Shown here piece after piece: positions 33,300-41,823 of a DNA stretch of 64,000 nucleotides. Every line of letters begins with the position of its first letter. The stretch's first letter is position 1. A program made the position numbers and the translations under genes. The notes under the pieces were generated by a model. The model searched no databases. It was not told the DNA's origin and was given only the letters and a program-made list of their open reading frames with translations. This DNA is from Rikenellaceae bacterium (GTDB lineage Bacteria > Bacteroidota > Bacteroidia > Bacteroidales > Rikenellaceae), in the NCBI GenBank assembly GCA_015059905.1, contig SUZN01000005.1, positions 1 through 64,000 of the forward strand, in the 5' to 3' direction.

Positions 33300-33683
33300 T
33301 TAGAATGGCAGGTCATCAACCTCTGCCGCAGGCGATGGCGACGCATAGGCTGGCTCCTCGCCAAAAGGTGGCATATCGGGCATTGGGGCAGCAGCAGCTG
33401 GTGCGGCTGGTGCCTCCACCTGCTTGGGCTGCACACGCCAAGCGCGCACATCGGTGTACCAACGACCGTTATACTCGCGTGACTCGATATTAACCGACAC
33501 GATATATGTCTCACCCTCCTTCAGGCGAGCCACGTCACTCTCCTTGTTGAAAAATACGACGCACACCTTGCGTGAAAACTCCTGTGGCAACTCGAAGATA
33601 ACCTCCTGCTTCTTCCACTCGCCACGCGCTGACGTACCGCCCGTTGCGGGCAATATCTTATAAACTACGCCTTCAAACTCCAT
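33300..33683 (-). CDS. DUF3127 protein (OB-fold-like) with SSB-like acidic tail
   Basis: This 127-residue cytosolic protein has an N-terminal beta-rich domain (EGVVYKILPATGGTSARGEW to VSVNIESREYNGRWYTDVRAW) assigned to DUF3127. Its pattern of strands resembles a single-stranded-DNA-binding OB fold. An Ala/Pro-rich linker leads to the terminal residues EVDDLPF, closely similar to the DDDIPF tip of bacterial SSB that recruits repair proteins. A role in ssDNA or replication-restart complexes is therefore plausible but unproven. A near-consensus -7 (TATCTTTA) lies at 33715-33722. Confidence 0.8.
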   Translation of the reverse strand: MEFEGVVYKILPATGGTSARGEWKKQEVIFELPQEFSRKVCVVFFNKESDVARLKEGETYIVSVNIESREYNGRWYTDVRAWRVQPKQVEAPAAPAAAAPMPDMPPFGEEPAYASPSPAAEVDDLPF

Positions 33684-33714
33684 AACTAAATTCTATTTTA
33701 ATTTATTTTGAGTG

Positions 33715-33722
33715 TAAAGATA
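33715..33722 (-). promoter_or_regulatory. Promoter -7 element for the DUF3127 gene
   Basis: TATCTTTA on the minus strand differs from TAnnTTTG only at the last base and lies 31 bases before the start codon. Confidence 0.4.
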
Positions 33723-33736
33723 CGAATTTTTCGCAA

Positions 33737-35209
33737 TTACTTCTCAATAAAGATATATTTTCCTTTGGTTTCGCCAAATATGCGCTCCATCACAGCAGGG
33801 AACGCCTCATCGTAGCGGTACAGAGTGCGCTCCTGACCCAGATGACCACCATCGGCGTTAAGGTATTGGATGTAGGTATTACGCTCCATTCGTGGTGCAG
33901 AGTAGCTGTCGCGATAGCCTATATTGAGCAGGTCGAAGGTGCTGCGGTCGAAGATGTTTCGGCGGATGTGATAATTAAAAGCTCGGTTGTTGTGATGCGA
34001 CCACGACTTGATAATGGCAGGAGTAATCTTGTCGGGACGCTGACTGCCCCAGCCCATACCCGCACGGCGCAGGATGTTATTCTCAAACAAAATATTCAGC
34101 ATATAGTGCTCCTTGATGGTATCCTCGCGCCCCAGAAAATACTCGATAGCATAGACACAATCCTCGACCAGACAGTGGGTGTAACTCACATTCTTCATCG
34201 TCAGCAGTTGCTGCGTGTCGCCCTGATGCTGATGCGTAAGGGCGGCATCATATACCTGATAGATGTAGCAGTTATCAATCGTAAAATCCTCGCAACCGCC
34301 ATATATCTCAATAGCATTACCGAAGCGGCAGGGGCGACCCTCGGGCAGCTCGAACTGGATTGAACCACCTATCCACCCTATCTCGCAGTTAGTGACCTTC
34401 AGCCCCTTGTTCGTGCCACTACCGATAGCGTGCGAGCCGCAATATTTCAGGCATAGGTTATCAATATGCACCCCATTGGTGGCATAGATGATATGACCGT
34501 GAGTAAGCAGCTCAATCGAGTTAAAACGCTCCGACGGATTACCTTCGGTAGAGCATAGATAGATACGTTTTGCACCTCGGTAGTCGTGGTAGAGGTCGAG
34601 GTCGCGCTTCAGGTCGCGGTAGCTCTCGAACACCTCGCCTGTGTCGATATGCAACGCTGGCAGACCGTTGCGTAACACCTTCATAACCTTGAAAGCACAA
34701 CCCTTTTCGCCACCATTAAAGACCAGCGTGCCGACATCGTTTGACAGCTCTTTGGAGTACATATAGACATTGGGCACATCGGTGGCTATCCACTCGCCCT
34801 CCACCGCAGCATCGCAGGGCGAGCCGTAGATGCGAGGCTTCGCGCCACGACCATAAGCAGAATAGGTCACGCCCTCACGTGTCGAAATGCTTCCTCGCCA
34901 CACGTCGCCTCGGCGAAACATCACACCATCCGAGGGCTTTAGCTCCAATTCATTGACCTTCGCAAGTGTACGCAGTGGTGTTTGTGGTGACAAGCCATCG
35001 TTGGCATCGTCGCCCTCTGCCGAAACATAATAGATAATCCCCGCAGGCTCTACCTTTGTGGGTGAGGATAAAATTCTGCGCTTCATTCGCTCGGCAGCCC
35101 TATCCACCTTGGACAGAGTGCGTGAGCTACCCTCCTGCTCGGTGCGCTGCGCAAAAGCAGCGGTTGCAAGCAACAAAAAGATTGCTAAAATAAGTGTTCG
35201 CTTTACCAT
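33737..35209 (-). CDS. Exported right-handed beta-helix protein (paralogue B)
   Basis: This 490-residue secreted protein has a signal peptide (LILAIFLLLATAAFAQ), a conserved leader helix (RTLSKVDRAAERMKRRIL), then YYVSAEGDDANDGLSPQTPLRTL, a motif common in polysaccharide-lyase-like beta-helices. Parallel beta-helix turns rich in N-I/L and G follow (GVHIDNLCLKYCGSHAIG, CEIGWIGGS, CYIYQVYD). It is second in a two-gene operon with a paralogue sharing most of its length. A lyase or hydrolase acting on uronic-acid polymers is suggested by the uxaC/kdg genes next door, but no catalytic residues can be assigned. Confidence 0.75.
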   Translation of the reverse strand: MVKRTLILAIFLLLATAAFAQRTEQEGSSRTLSKVDRAAERMKRRILSSPTKVEPAGIIYYVSAEGDDANDGLSPQTPLRTLAKVNELELKPSDGVMFRRGDVWRGSISTREGVTYSAYGRGAKPRIYGSPCDAAVEGEWIATDVPNVYMYSKELSNDVGTLVFNGGEKGCAFKVMKVLRNGLPALHIDTGEVFESYRDLKRDLDLYHDYRGAKRIYLCSTEGNPSERFNSIELLTHGHIIYATNGVHIDNLCLKYCGSHAIGSGTNKGLKVTNCEIGWIGGSIQFELPEGRPCRFGNAIEIYGGCEDFTIDNCYIYQVYDAALTHQHQGDTQQLLTMKNVSYTHCLVEDCVYAIEYFLGREDTIKEHYMLNILFENNILRRAGMGWGSQRPDKITPAIIKSWSHHNNRAFNYHIRRNIFDRSTFDLLNIGYRDSYSAPRMERNTYIQYLNADGGHLGQERTLYRYDEAFPAVMERIFGETKGKYIFIEK

Positions 35210-35211
35210 AA

Positions 35212-36693
35212 CTATCTGGTTATAAATATATATTTTCCATCCTTTTCGCCCAACGCCTGCTCCACCGCTGCGGGGAACTGCTCGTCGAACTTATAATCTG
35301 CCCAGGGCTGACCTATACGACCTCCATCGGCGCCGAGGCTCTGCACATAGGTGTTGCGCTCCATCGTAGGCAGGTGCTCGGCATCCGCCGCCACGATATT
35401 TATCACATTGGCATCGCTACGGTCGAATATATTTCGACGAATTGTGAAGTTATACGCCTCATTCTGGTGCATCCACCACGACTTGATATGCGCCGCCCAC
35501 GCAGGCTCGGGGTGCTGACAACCCCAACCGTAGCCCGCCTGACGAAGGATGTTGCCCTCGATAAGGAAGTTTTCAATTATGCTCTCCGTAGGCTTGAGCT
35601 GCGCACCGAGATAGTATTCGATTGACATCTCGCACAGCTCCACCAGGTTACGCGTGAACGACACATTTCGCATCGTGCGCGAGGAGTCGCCCACATCCTC
35701 CTGATTTTGGTTTGTTATGCCTGTATCATAACACTGATAGATGTAGCAGTTATCCACCACAAACTCATCGCAACCACCATAAATCTCTATGCCGTTGCCA
35801 TAACGAGCGTCACGCCCACCCTCGGGCGGTGCGGGCAGCAGCATAGAGCCGCCTATCCAGCCTATCTCGCAGTTTGTCACGCGCAGGCTCTTGGTCGTAG
35901 CAGAGCCTATGCCATGCGAGCCACCATACATTATGCAGAGGTTGTCGATATGGACACTATCCACCGCCGAGATAATATTCCCCTTGGTCAGCAGCTCGAT
36001 AGAGCGAAAACGTGACGATGGGTTGCCCTTGGTGGAGCAGAGGTACAACCGTTTCTTGTCGCGGTAGTCGTGAAAGAAATCCAAATCTCGTTTCAGGTCA
36101 CAACCGCCAGCGAATGGCTCGCCCGTATAGACATTGGTCGTTGTGCCGTCGGCATGATATACCTTCAATATCTTGATTGCGTTCTGCTCGCCACCGTCAA
36201 AGACCAATGTGCCGACATCGTCAGCAAGCTCGCGGTCATACATATAGACGTTGGGCGTATCGGTCGCCAGCCACTCTCCCTCAACAGCAGCATCGCAGGG
36301 CGAGCCATAGATGCGGGGCTTCGCTCCACGACCATAGGCTGAATAGGTCACACCCTTGCGTGTAAAGATTTTACCTCGCCACATATCACCACGACGAAAC
36401 ATAACGCCATCCGATGGTTTCAGCTCCAATGCGTTGAGCCGCGCAATGGTACGCAGAGGAGTTTGTGGCGAGAGACCATCATTCTGGTCATCGCCATCAG
36501 CGGCAAAGTAGTATATCGTGCCCGAGGGCTTAACCTCGGTTGCCGAGTTCAAAATCTTTCGCTTTAGTCGCTCCGTCTGCCTGTCTATTTGCTTCAGCGT
36601 GCGTGACGACGACACCTGCTCGATGCGTGACTCGGAGTGACAGCCCACACCCAACAGTAACATAGAGACAAAAAGATAGAGTATTTTTCTCAT
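35212..36693 (-). CDS. Beta-helix lipoprotein (paralogue A)
   Basis: This 493-residue paralogue of the following gene carries a lipoprotein signal (LFVSMLLLGVGC, lipobox GVGC), so it is likely membrane-tethered whereas the paralogue is soluble. It shares the RTLKQIDRQTERLKRKIL leader, YYFAADGDDQNDGLSPQTPLRT, and the beta-helix core (HIDNLCIMYGGSHGIGSA, ITNQNQ). It lies 2 bases before paralogue B, a recent-looking tandem duplication. The promoter at 36718-36747 is divergent from that of uxaC, linking it to hexuronate use. Substrate not determinable. Confidence 0.77.
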   Translation of the reverse strand: MRKILYLFVSMLLLGVGCHSESRIEQVSSSRTLKQIDRQTERLKRKILNSATEVKPSGTIYYFAADGDDQNDGLSPQTPLRTIARLNALELKPSDGVMFRRGDMWRGKIFTRKGVTYSAYGRGAKPRIYGSPCDAAVEGEWLATDTPNVYMYDRELADDVGTLVFDGGEQNAIKILKVYHADGTTTNVYTGEPFAGGCDLKRDLDFFHDYRDKKRLYLCSTKGNPSSRFRSIELLTKGNIISAVDSVHIDNLCIMYGGSHGIGSATTKSLRVTNCEIGWIGGSMLLPAPPEGGRDARYGNGIEIYGGCDEFVVDNCYIYQCYDTGITNQNQEDVGDSSRTMRNVSFTRNLVELCEMSIEYYLGAQLKPTESIIENFLIEGNILRQAGYGWGCQHPEPAWAAHIKSWWMHQNEAYNFTIRRNIFDRSDANVINIVAADAEHLPTMERNTYVQSLGADGGRIGQPWADYKFDEQFPAAVEQALGEKDGKYIFITR

Positions 36694-36717
36694 ATTAAAA
36701 GATGTGTTTATTTATAG

Positions 36718-36747
36718 CAAATTTACAAAAAATTACTACTGCGGCAA
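36718..36747 (-). promoter_or_regulatory. Promoter of the beta-helix operon
   Basis: On the minus strand TTG (36747-36745), 19 bases and TAAATTTG (36725-36718) match the Bacteroidetes promoter. Confidence 0.65.
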
Positions 36748-36768
36748 TGATGTTGCTTGAGAAATTCG

Positions 36769-36776
36769 TATATTTG
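36769..36776 (+). promoter_or_regulatory. Promoter -7 element for uxaC
   Basis: TATATTTG lies 25 bases before ATG 36802. It is upstream-overlapping with the divergent beta-helix promoter, so one regulator could serve both. Confidence 0.6.
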
Positions 36777-36801
36777 TAACAAACCTATAAAAATGAGCAG
36801 T

Positions 36802-38205
36802 ATGAAAAACTTTAACGATGAAAACTTCCTATTGCAAACTGCTACGGCGGAGCGTCTCTACCACGACCACGCCGCCAAGATGCCTATCATAGATTATCAC
36901 TGCCACCTAAATCCCGAGCTTGTTGCCAACGACCACCGCTTTCGCTCGCTTGCCGAGATATGGCTCGACGGTGACCACTACAAATGGCGCGCAATGCGTA
37001 CAAACGGCGTGGCAGAGCGTTACTGTACGGGCGATGCAAGCGACTGGGAGAAGTTCGAGAAGTGGGCAGAGACGGTGCCCTACACGATGCGCAACCCACT
37101 CTACCATTGGACTCATCTGGAGTTAAAGACTGCCTTCGGGGTGGAGAAGCTGCTCAAGCCCTCTACGGCGCGCGAGATATACGACAGCTGCAACGCCCTG
37201 CTGCAAACACCCGAGTACTCGGCACGCGGACTGATGCGCCGCTACAATGTGGAGGTTGTCTGCACAACGGATGACCCTATCGACTCCCTCGAGCACCATA
37301 TCAAGTGCCGCGACGATAAGTTTGAGTGCAAGGTGCTGCCTACGTGGCGACCCGACAAGGCAATGGCGGTGGAAAACCCCGCCACGTTCAAGGCATATAT
37401 CGACCGCCTGGCAGAGGTGTCGGGCGTGGAGATACGCTCCTTCACTACGCTTGTTGATGCGCTCTTGGCGCGCCATCGTTACTTCGAGAGCGTCGGCTGC
37501 CGCTTGAGCGACCACGGTATAGAGGAGTTCTACGCCGAGGATTACTCGCAGCAGGAGATTGAGCAGATATTTGCAAAGGTGTATGGCGGAGCGCAACTCT
37601 CTGACGAGGAGATTCGCAAGTATAAGAGCGCAATGCTCGTCGAGTTCGGCATTATGGACCACGCCACAGGCTGGACACAGCAGTTCCACTTCGGCGTGAT
37701 ACGCAACAACAACTCGCGCAAGATGGCTTCGATTGGTGTGGATACGGGCTTTGACTCGATAGGCGACTTCACGCTGGCGAAAAATATGGCGAAATACCTC
37801 GATAGGTTGGATCAGCATAACGCCCTCACAAAGACTATTCTCTACAACCTCAACCCTCGTGATAATGAGATGGTTGCCACGATGATAGGCAACTTCCAGG
37901 ATGGCGAGATTGCGGGTAAGATACAGTTTGGCTCGGGCTGGTGGTTCCTCGACCAGAAGGATGGAATGGAGCGCCAGATGAATGCGCTCTCGCTGCTGGG
38001 CTTGCTGAGCCGCTTTGTGGGTATGCTCACCGACTCGCGCAGCTTCCTGAGCTACCCTCGCCACGAGTATTTCCGCCGCACGCTCTGCAACCTCATCGGT
38101 AACGATGTCGAGGCAGGTCTGCTGCCCGCCAGCGAGCTTGACTTCCTCGGTCAGATGGTCGAAAACATCTCCTACAACAACGCCAAGGAGTATTTCAAGT
38201 TTTAA
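36802..38205 (+). CDS. uxaC: Glucuronate/galacturonate isomerase
   Basis: UxaC converts D-glucuronate to D-fructuronate (and galacturonate to tagaturonate), the first cytosolic step of hexuronate use. This amidohydrolase-fold enzyme shows the family start MKNFNDENFLLQTATAERLYHDHA, metal-binding PIIDYHCHL, GHYKWRAMR-type DHYKWRAMRTNGV, CTTDDP, and WWFLDQKDGMERQMN late. ATG 36802 gives 467 residues, near the usual 468; ATG 36793 is a close alternative, while the track start 36757 precedes the promoter. It is divergent from the beta-helix operon and convergent with the hexuronate transporter. Confidence 0.95.
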   Translation: MKNFNDENFLLQTATAERLYHDHAAKMPIIDYHCHLNPELVANDHRFRSLAEIWLDGDHYKWRAMRTNGVAERYCTGDASDWEKFEKWAETVPYTMRNPLYHWTHLELKTAFGVEKLLKPSTAREIYDSCNALLQTPEYSARGLMRRYNVEVVCTTDDPIDSLEHHIKCRDDKFECKVLPTWRPDKAMAVENPATFKAYIDRLAEVSGVEIRSFTTLVDALLARHRYFESVGCRLSDHGIEEFYAEDYSQQEIEQIFAKVYGGAQLSDEEIRKYKSAMLVEFGIMDHATGWTQQFHFGVIRNNNSRKMASIGVDTGFDSIGDFTLAKNMAKYLDRLDQHNALTKTILYNLNPRDNEMVATMIGNFQDGEIAGKIQFGSGWWFLDQKDGMERQMNALSLLGLLSRFVGMLTDSRSFLSYPRHEYFRRTLCNLIGNDVEAGLLPASELDFLGQMVENISYNNAKEYFKF

Positions 38206-38222
38206 CAATAGATTTTGAACTA

Positions 38223-38260
38223 CAAAAAAAGTGCAGACTTTCGGGTCTGCACTTTTTTTA
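38223..38260 (+). terminator. Terminator of uxaC
   Basis: AAAAAAAGTGCAGAC and GTCTGCACTTTTTTT pair around a TTTCGG loop, 15 bases past the uxaC stop. Confidence 0.9.
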
Positions 38261-38264
38261 TCCT

Positions 38265-38389
38265 ACTTAAACACTTTTATAAAAAGAGGAATTTCAAGGC
38301 TTGCGATGCACAAGAAAGCGGAGTTTACTTGACGTAAATGAGCATTTCGAGTGCGAGCGTAACGCAGAAATTACCTTTTTAGGAAAGTG
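38265..38389. repeat. Imperfect palindromic intergenic element
   Basis: Outer arms ACACTTTT/GGAAAGTGT and AGAGGAATTTC/GAAATTACCTTTT enclose GCGATGCACAAGAAAGCGGAG TTTACTTGACG and GTGCGAGCGTAACGC. Similar GCGGAG/TTTACTTG text occurs near 28570. It lies between the uxaC terminator and the transporter stop and has no coding potential. Confidence 0.5.
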
Positions 38390-39838
38390 TTACAGTTCGA
38401 TAGGTTTGTATTTCGGCACAAACACCTTCATCGCAAGCCAACTCGCAAGATAGGCTACGGCACAGAAGGAGAAGGCAATCATATAGCCTGCCTCGATGCC
38501 TGTGTAGCCCATAAAGGTCATATTGGTTTGCTCGGCGTGGTCGAACAGCACGCCCGCGCCTGTCTGGATACCAAACGAGCCGATACCGCCCGCCATACCG
38601 CCGATACCCGTGATGGTGGCAATCATCGACTTGGGGAACATATCACCCACCGTAGAAAAGATATTTGCCGACCACGACTGGTGTGCCGCCGCGGCGATAC
38701 CCACAATAACCACAGGGAACCAATATGAGTATTGCGACAGAGGCTGTGCCAACAACGCAAGCAATGGGAAGAAGGCGAAGATAAGCATTGCGCGCATACG
38801 TCCCGCATAGGGGTTCATACCGAACTTCTCGATAAAGATTGTTGGCAGGTAGCCACCCACAAGCGACACCATAACAATCAGATACAACACACCGAGGGCA
38901 AGCTGGAACTCGAAGCTCGTAGATGACATCCCACAAGCATTCTTCAGATAAGATGGCATCCAGAAGAGGTAGAACCACCACACACCATCAGCAATAGCCT
39001 TACCAGAGATAAATGCCCACGTCTGACGATAGCCGAAGCACTGCCAGAGCGATGGTTTCTTGGCTGCGCCCTCCTGCTCCGAAGGTTGCTCTACTGCCGC
39101 ATCTGCATCGTTATCGGAGTTGATATATGCCAACTCGGCAGCATTGACCATTGGATTTTGGTCGGGTTTCTTATAGAGGAACTGCCAGAAGCCCATCCAC
39201 ACAAAACCCAGCGCACCGATGATGATAAACGATGCCTCCCAGCCGAACTTCGCCGCCAGCGTAGGGATGGTAAATGGTGCGAGCAGTGCTCCGATGGTTG
39301 AGCCAGCGTTGAAGATACTCGTTGCGTAGGCACGATCCTTCTTTGGAAAATACTCCGCCGTAGCCTTGATGGCGGCAGGGAAGTTACCCGCCTCACCCAC
39401 AGCCAGCACACAACGGGCGATGATAAAGAAGGTGAGCGACACGTTGGCTATCTTGGCAACCAAATCGACATTATCGACCACCGCGCGCATAGCCTCGGCG
39501 TTGGGCAGTCCGACAACCCACTCGGTAGCCACACCGCACAGCGCGTGAACGCATGCACCCACCGACCATATGCCGATGCTCCACATATATCCGCGCTTGG
39601 TGTCGAGCCAATCAACAGTGCGACCAGCAAACAACATCGCCACAGCATAGACCAACGAGAACAATCCACCGACCAAACCGTAATGAGAGTTTGTCCAATG
39701 AAATTCGGGGCGAATGAAATCCTCCCACGTCAGCGACAGCACCTGACGGTCGAGGTAGTTAATCGTCGTCGCGAAGAACAAAAGCGCACATATTACCCAG
39801 CGATACGATGTTGCCTTTTGGTTGTTTTGTGTAGTCAT
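38390..39838 (-). CDS. exuT: MFS hexuronate transporter (ExuT-like)
   Basis: This 482-residue major facilitator has the anion:cation symporter signature of ExuT/GudP relatives: ATTINYLDRQVLSLTW in segment 1, CVLAVGEAGNFPAAIKATAEYFPKKDRA in the first half, and WSANIFSTVGDMFPKS in the second. About 12 segments are visible. It follows kdgA by 17 bases in the kdgK-kdgA-transporter operon, so glucuronate and/or galacturonate import is the likely role; 2-keto-3-deoxygluconate is an alternative substrate. Confidence 0.87.
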   Translation of the reverse strand: MTTQNNQKATSYRWVICALLFFATTINYLDRQVLSLTWEDFIRPEFHWTNSHYGLVGGLFSLVYAVAMLFAGRTVDWLDTKRGYMWSIGIWSVGACVHALCGVATEWVVGLPNAEAMRAVVDNVDLVAKIANVSLTFFIIARCVLAVGEAGNFPAAIKATAEYFPKKDRAYATSIFNAGSTIGALLAPFTIPTLAAKFGWEASFIIIGALGFVWMGFWQFLYKKPDQNPMVNAAELAYINSDNDADAAVEQPSEQEGAAKKPSLWQCFGYRQTWAFISGKAIADGVWWFYLFWMPSYLKNACGMSSTSFEFQLALGVLYLIVMVSLVGGYLPTIFIEKFGMNPYAGRMRAMLIFAFFPLLALLAQPLSQYSYWFPVVIVGIAAAAHQSWSANIFSTVGDMFPKSMIATITGIGGMAGGIGSFGIQTGAGVLFDHAEQTNMTFMGYTGIEAGYMIAFSFCAVAYLASWLAMKVFVPKYKPIEL

Positions 39839-39855
39839 AGGTTATGTTTTAAGTT

Positions 39856-40527
39856 TTACTTTCTCACTTTAGCGATAATATCCAGCGCCGCGCGGCAACG
39901 CTTGCTGATGGCAGCCCAATCGCCCGAGGCTATATCCTGCTTGGGGAAGAGTTTTGAGCCCATACCCACCACCGTAACGCCTGCCTTGAACCACTCGGTG
40001 AGGTTCTTCTCCTCGGGCTCCACAGCACCCGTAGCCATAATCATCGACCAGGGCATAGGTGCAAGTACATTCCTGACGAACGATGCTCCACCAACCTCAC
40101 CCGCAGGGAATATCTTCACCAAATCGCAACCCGCCTCCTGCGCGAAGCCAATCTCGCTGACCGAGCCACAGCCAGGTGTATATGCCACAGCACGGCGATT
40201 GCAGAGCTTCGCCACATCGGGGTTGAACAATGGACCCACAACAAAGTTTGCACCGAGCTGAATATAGAGTGCTGCCGTAGCTGCATCCACCACGCTGCCT
40301 ACGCCCAGCACCATCTCGGGACACTCCTGCGCCACCCAGCGGCTCAACTCGCCAAAGACCTCGTGGGCAAAATCACCTCGGTTGGTGAACTCGAAGGCAC
40401 GCACACCGCCCTCATAGCAAGCCTTGACGACCTGCTTTGCCACCTCTACATCTGCATTGTAAAATACGGGAACGATACCCGCCTGCTTGAAGTTCTGCAA
40501 GACTTCCAATTTTGTAAATCGCGCCAT
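39856..40527 (-). CDS. kdgA: 2-keto-3-deoxy-6-phosphogluconate aldolase
   Basis: This 223-residue class I aldolase splits KDPG to pyruvate and glyceraldehyde 3-phosphate. The family motifs are Glu in [38 protein letters not shown] and the Schiff-base Lys in DLVKIFPAG. It sits between kdgK (116 bp upstream, with a repeat) and the transporter (17 bp downstream). It completes the Ashwell pathway with uxaC, uxuB, uxuA and kdgK in this window. Confidence 0.94.
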   Translation of the reverse strand: MARFTKLEVLQNFKQAGIVPVFYNADVEVAKQVVKACYEGGVRAFEFTNRGDFAHEVFGELSRWVAQECPEMVLGVGSVVDAATAALYIQLGANFVVGPLFNPDVAKLCNRRAVAYTPGCGSVSEIGFAQEAGCDLVKIFPAGEVGGASFVRNVLAPMPWSMIMATGAVEPEEKNLTEWFKAGVTVVGMGSKLFPKQDIASGDWAAISKRCRAALDIIAKVRK

Positions 40528-40561
40528 AGTATTGGGAATTCAAAATTTTCATTCTTTATTT

Positions 40562-40600
40562 CGTCATTGCGAGGAGGACTTTAGTCCGACGTGGCAATCT
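40562..40600. repeat. Short palindromic repeat head, inverted solo copy
   Basis: CGTCATTGCGAGGAGGACTT followed by TAGTCCGACGTGGCAATC is the head module of the composite repeat in reverse orientation. It sits between kdgK and kdgA. Confidence 0.75.
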
Positions 40601-40643
40601 CTTTGCTCTTTCATCTTCCATCTTTGCTCTTTCATCTTTTCTC

Positions 40644-41681
40644 TTATCTCGCTACTCGCCCCGAGCCGTCGCCGCCCATAAGGGTCTCGACCTCGCTGAC
40701 GCTCACAAGATTGAAATCGCCATAGATGGTATGCTTCAAAGCCGATGCCGCCACAGCGAACTCCAACGCCTGCTGCAACCCCTCGTAGTGACGCAAGCCG
40801 TAAATCAGACCGCCCATAAATGAGTCGCCGCCACCCACACGGTCAACAATATGTGTTATGTCGTAACGCTTCGACAAGTAGAGCTGCTCGCCATCGTAGA
40901 GCACACCTCCCCATGTGTTGTGGTTGGCATTGATTGAGCCTCGCAACGTGATAATCACACGCTTTGCTCTGGGGAAACGCTCCATAAGCTGCTGGCAGAC
41001 ACTCTTGAATGACTCCTGATCCACTGCGCCCTCGGTAGCAGTCACATCAAAACCCTCGGGCTTGATACCAAAGACCTTCTCGGCATCCTCCTCGTTGCCG
41101 AGTATCACATCGCAGCACTCCACCAGCTTGGGCATAACCTCTGCCGCCGTCTTGCCCCACTTCCAGAGGTTTTTGCGGTAGTTCAAGTCGCACGACACGG
41201 TAAGACCCATCTTATTAGCCATCTGGCACGCCTTGAGGCACACCTGGGCAGCCTCGGCGCTGATGGCTGGCGTGATACCCGTAAAGTGAAACCACTCGGC
41301 ACCAGCAAAAACCGCAGTCCAATCAATATCGTCAGCGCCTATGGTTGAGATAGAAGAGTGCGCGCGGTCGTAGATTACCTTGCTTGGGCGTGCTACAGCT
41401 CCCGTCTCGAGGAAGTAGATACCCATACGCTCGCCGCCATAGACAATGTTTGAGACTCCAACACCGTAGCCTCGCAACTCACGCACGCAAGCTGCCGCGA
41501 TATCGTTTTTAGGCAGGCGTGTCACAAACTCGACATCCTCGCCATAGTTAGCCAGCGACACCGCCACGTTAGCCTCGCCGCCTCCAAATGTAGCCATCAG
41601 ACTCTCACCCTGACCAAAACGCATATTGTCGGGCGTAGCCAGGCGCAACATAATCTCACCAAATGTAACAATCTTTGCCAT
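40644..41681 (-). CDS. kdgK: 2-keto-3-deoxygluconate kinase
   Basis: This 345-residue PfkB/ribokinase-family kinase makes KDPG from KDG and ATP. The N-terminal GEIMLRLATPDNMRF and GGGEANVAVSLANYG bind substrate. The anion hole and catalytic Asp are in VDRVGGGDSFMGGLIYGL near residue 285. It is first in the kdgK-kdgA-exuT operon. A -7 element TAGTTTTG lies at 41704-41711. Confidence 0.93.
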   Translation of the reverse strand: MAKIVTFGEIMLRLATPDNMRFGQGESLMATFGGGEANVAVSLANYGEDVEFVTRLPKNDIAAACVRELRGYGVGVSNIVYGGERMGIYFLETGAVARPSKVIYDRAHSSISTIGADDIDWTAVFAGAEWFHFTGITPAISAEAAQVCLKACQMANKMGLTVSCDLNYRKNLWKWGKTAAEVMPKLVECCDVILGNEEDAEKVFGIKPEGFDVTATEGAVDQESFKSVCQQLMERFPRAKRVIITLRGSINANHNTWGGVLYDGEQLYLSKRYDITHIVDRVGGGDSFMGGLIYGLRHYEGLQQALEFAVAASALKHTIYGDFNLVSVSEVETLMGGDGSGRVAR

Positions 41682-41703
41682 ATAGTTTTAGTGCATTATT
41701 ATA

Positions 41704-41711
41704 CAAAACTA
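41704..41711 (-). promoter_or_regulatory. Promoter -7 element for kdgK
   Basis: TAGTTTTG on the minus strand matches TAnnTTTG, 23 bases before kdgK. Confidence 0.5.
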
Positions 41712-41774
41712 ATAAAAATAATTTACATTTCTGCACATTGCCGCCACATAACAGAGATAAACACAAAAAAAATA

Positions 41775-41799
41775 GTGCCTGACCTCGTGGGTCAGACAC
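41775..41799 (-). terminator. Terminator of the C25/TonB operon
   Basis: GTGTCTGACC and GGTCAGGCAC (minus strand) pair around CACGA and are followed by an ATTTTTTTT tract, 25 bases past the last peptidase stop. Confidence 0.85.
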
Positions 41800-41823
41800 C
41801 ATCTTCATCTATTTACTCGCCGA

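Noticed and set aside
37123-38208. A 361-codon minus-strand ORF opposite uxaC.
   Set aside because: Shadow of uxaC; its sequence is Leu/His/Arg/Val-rich with no recognised motif.
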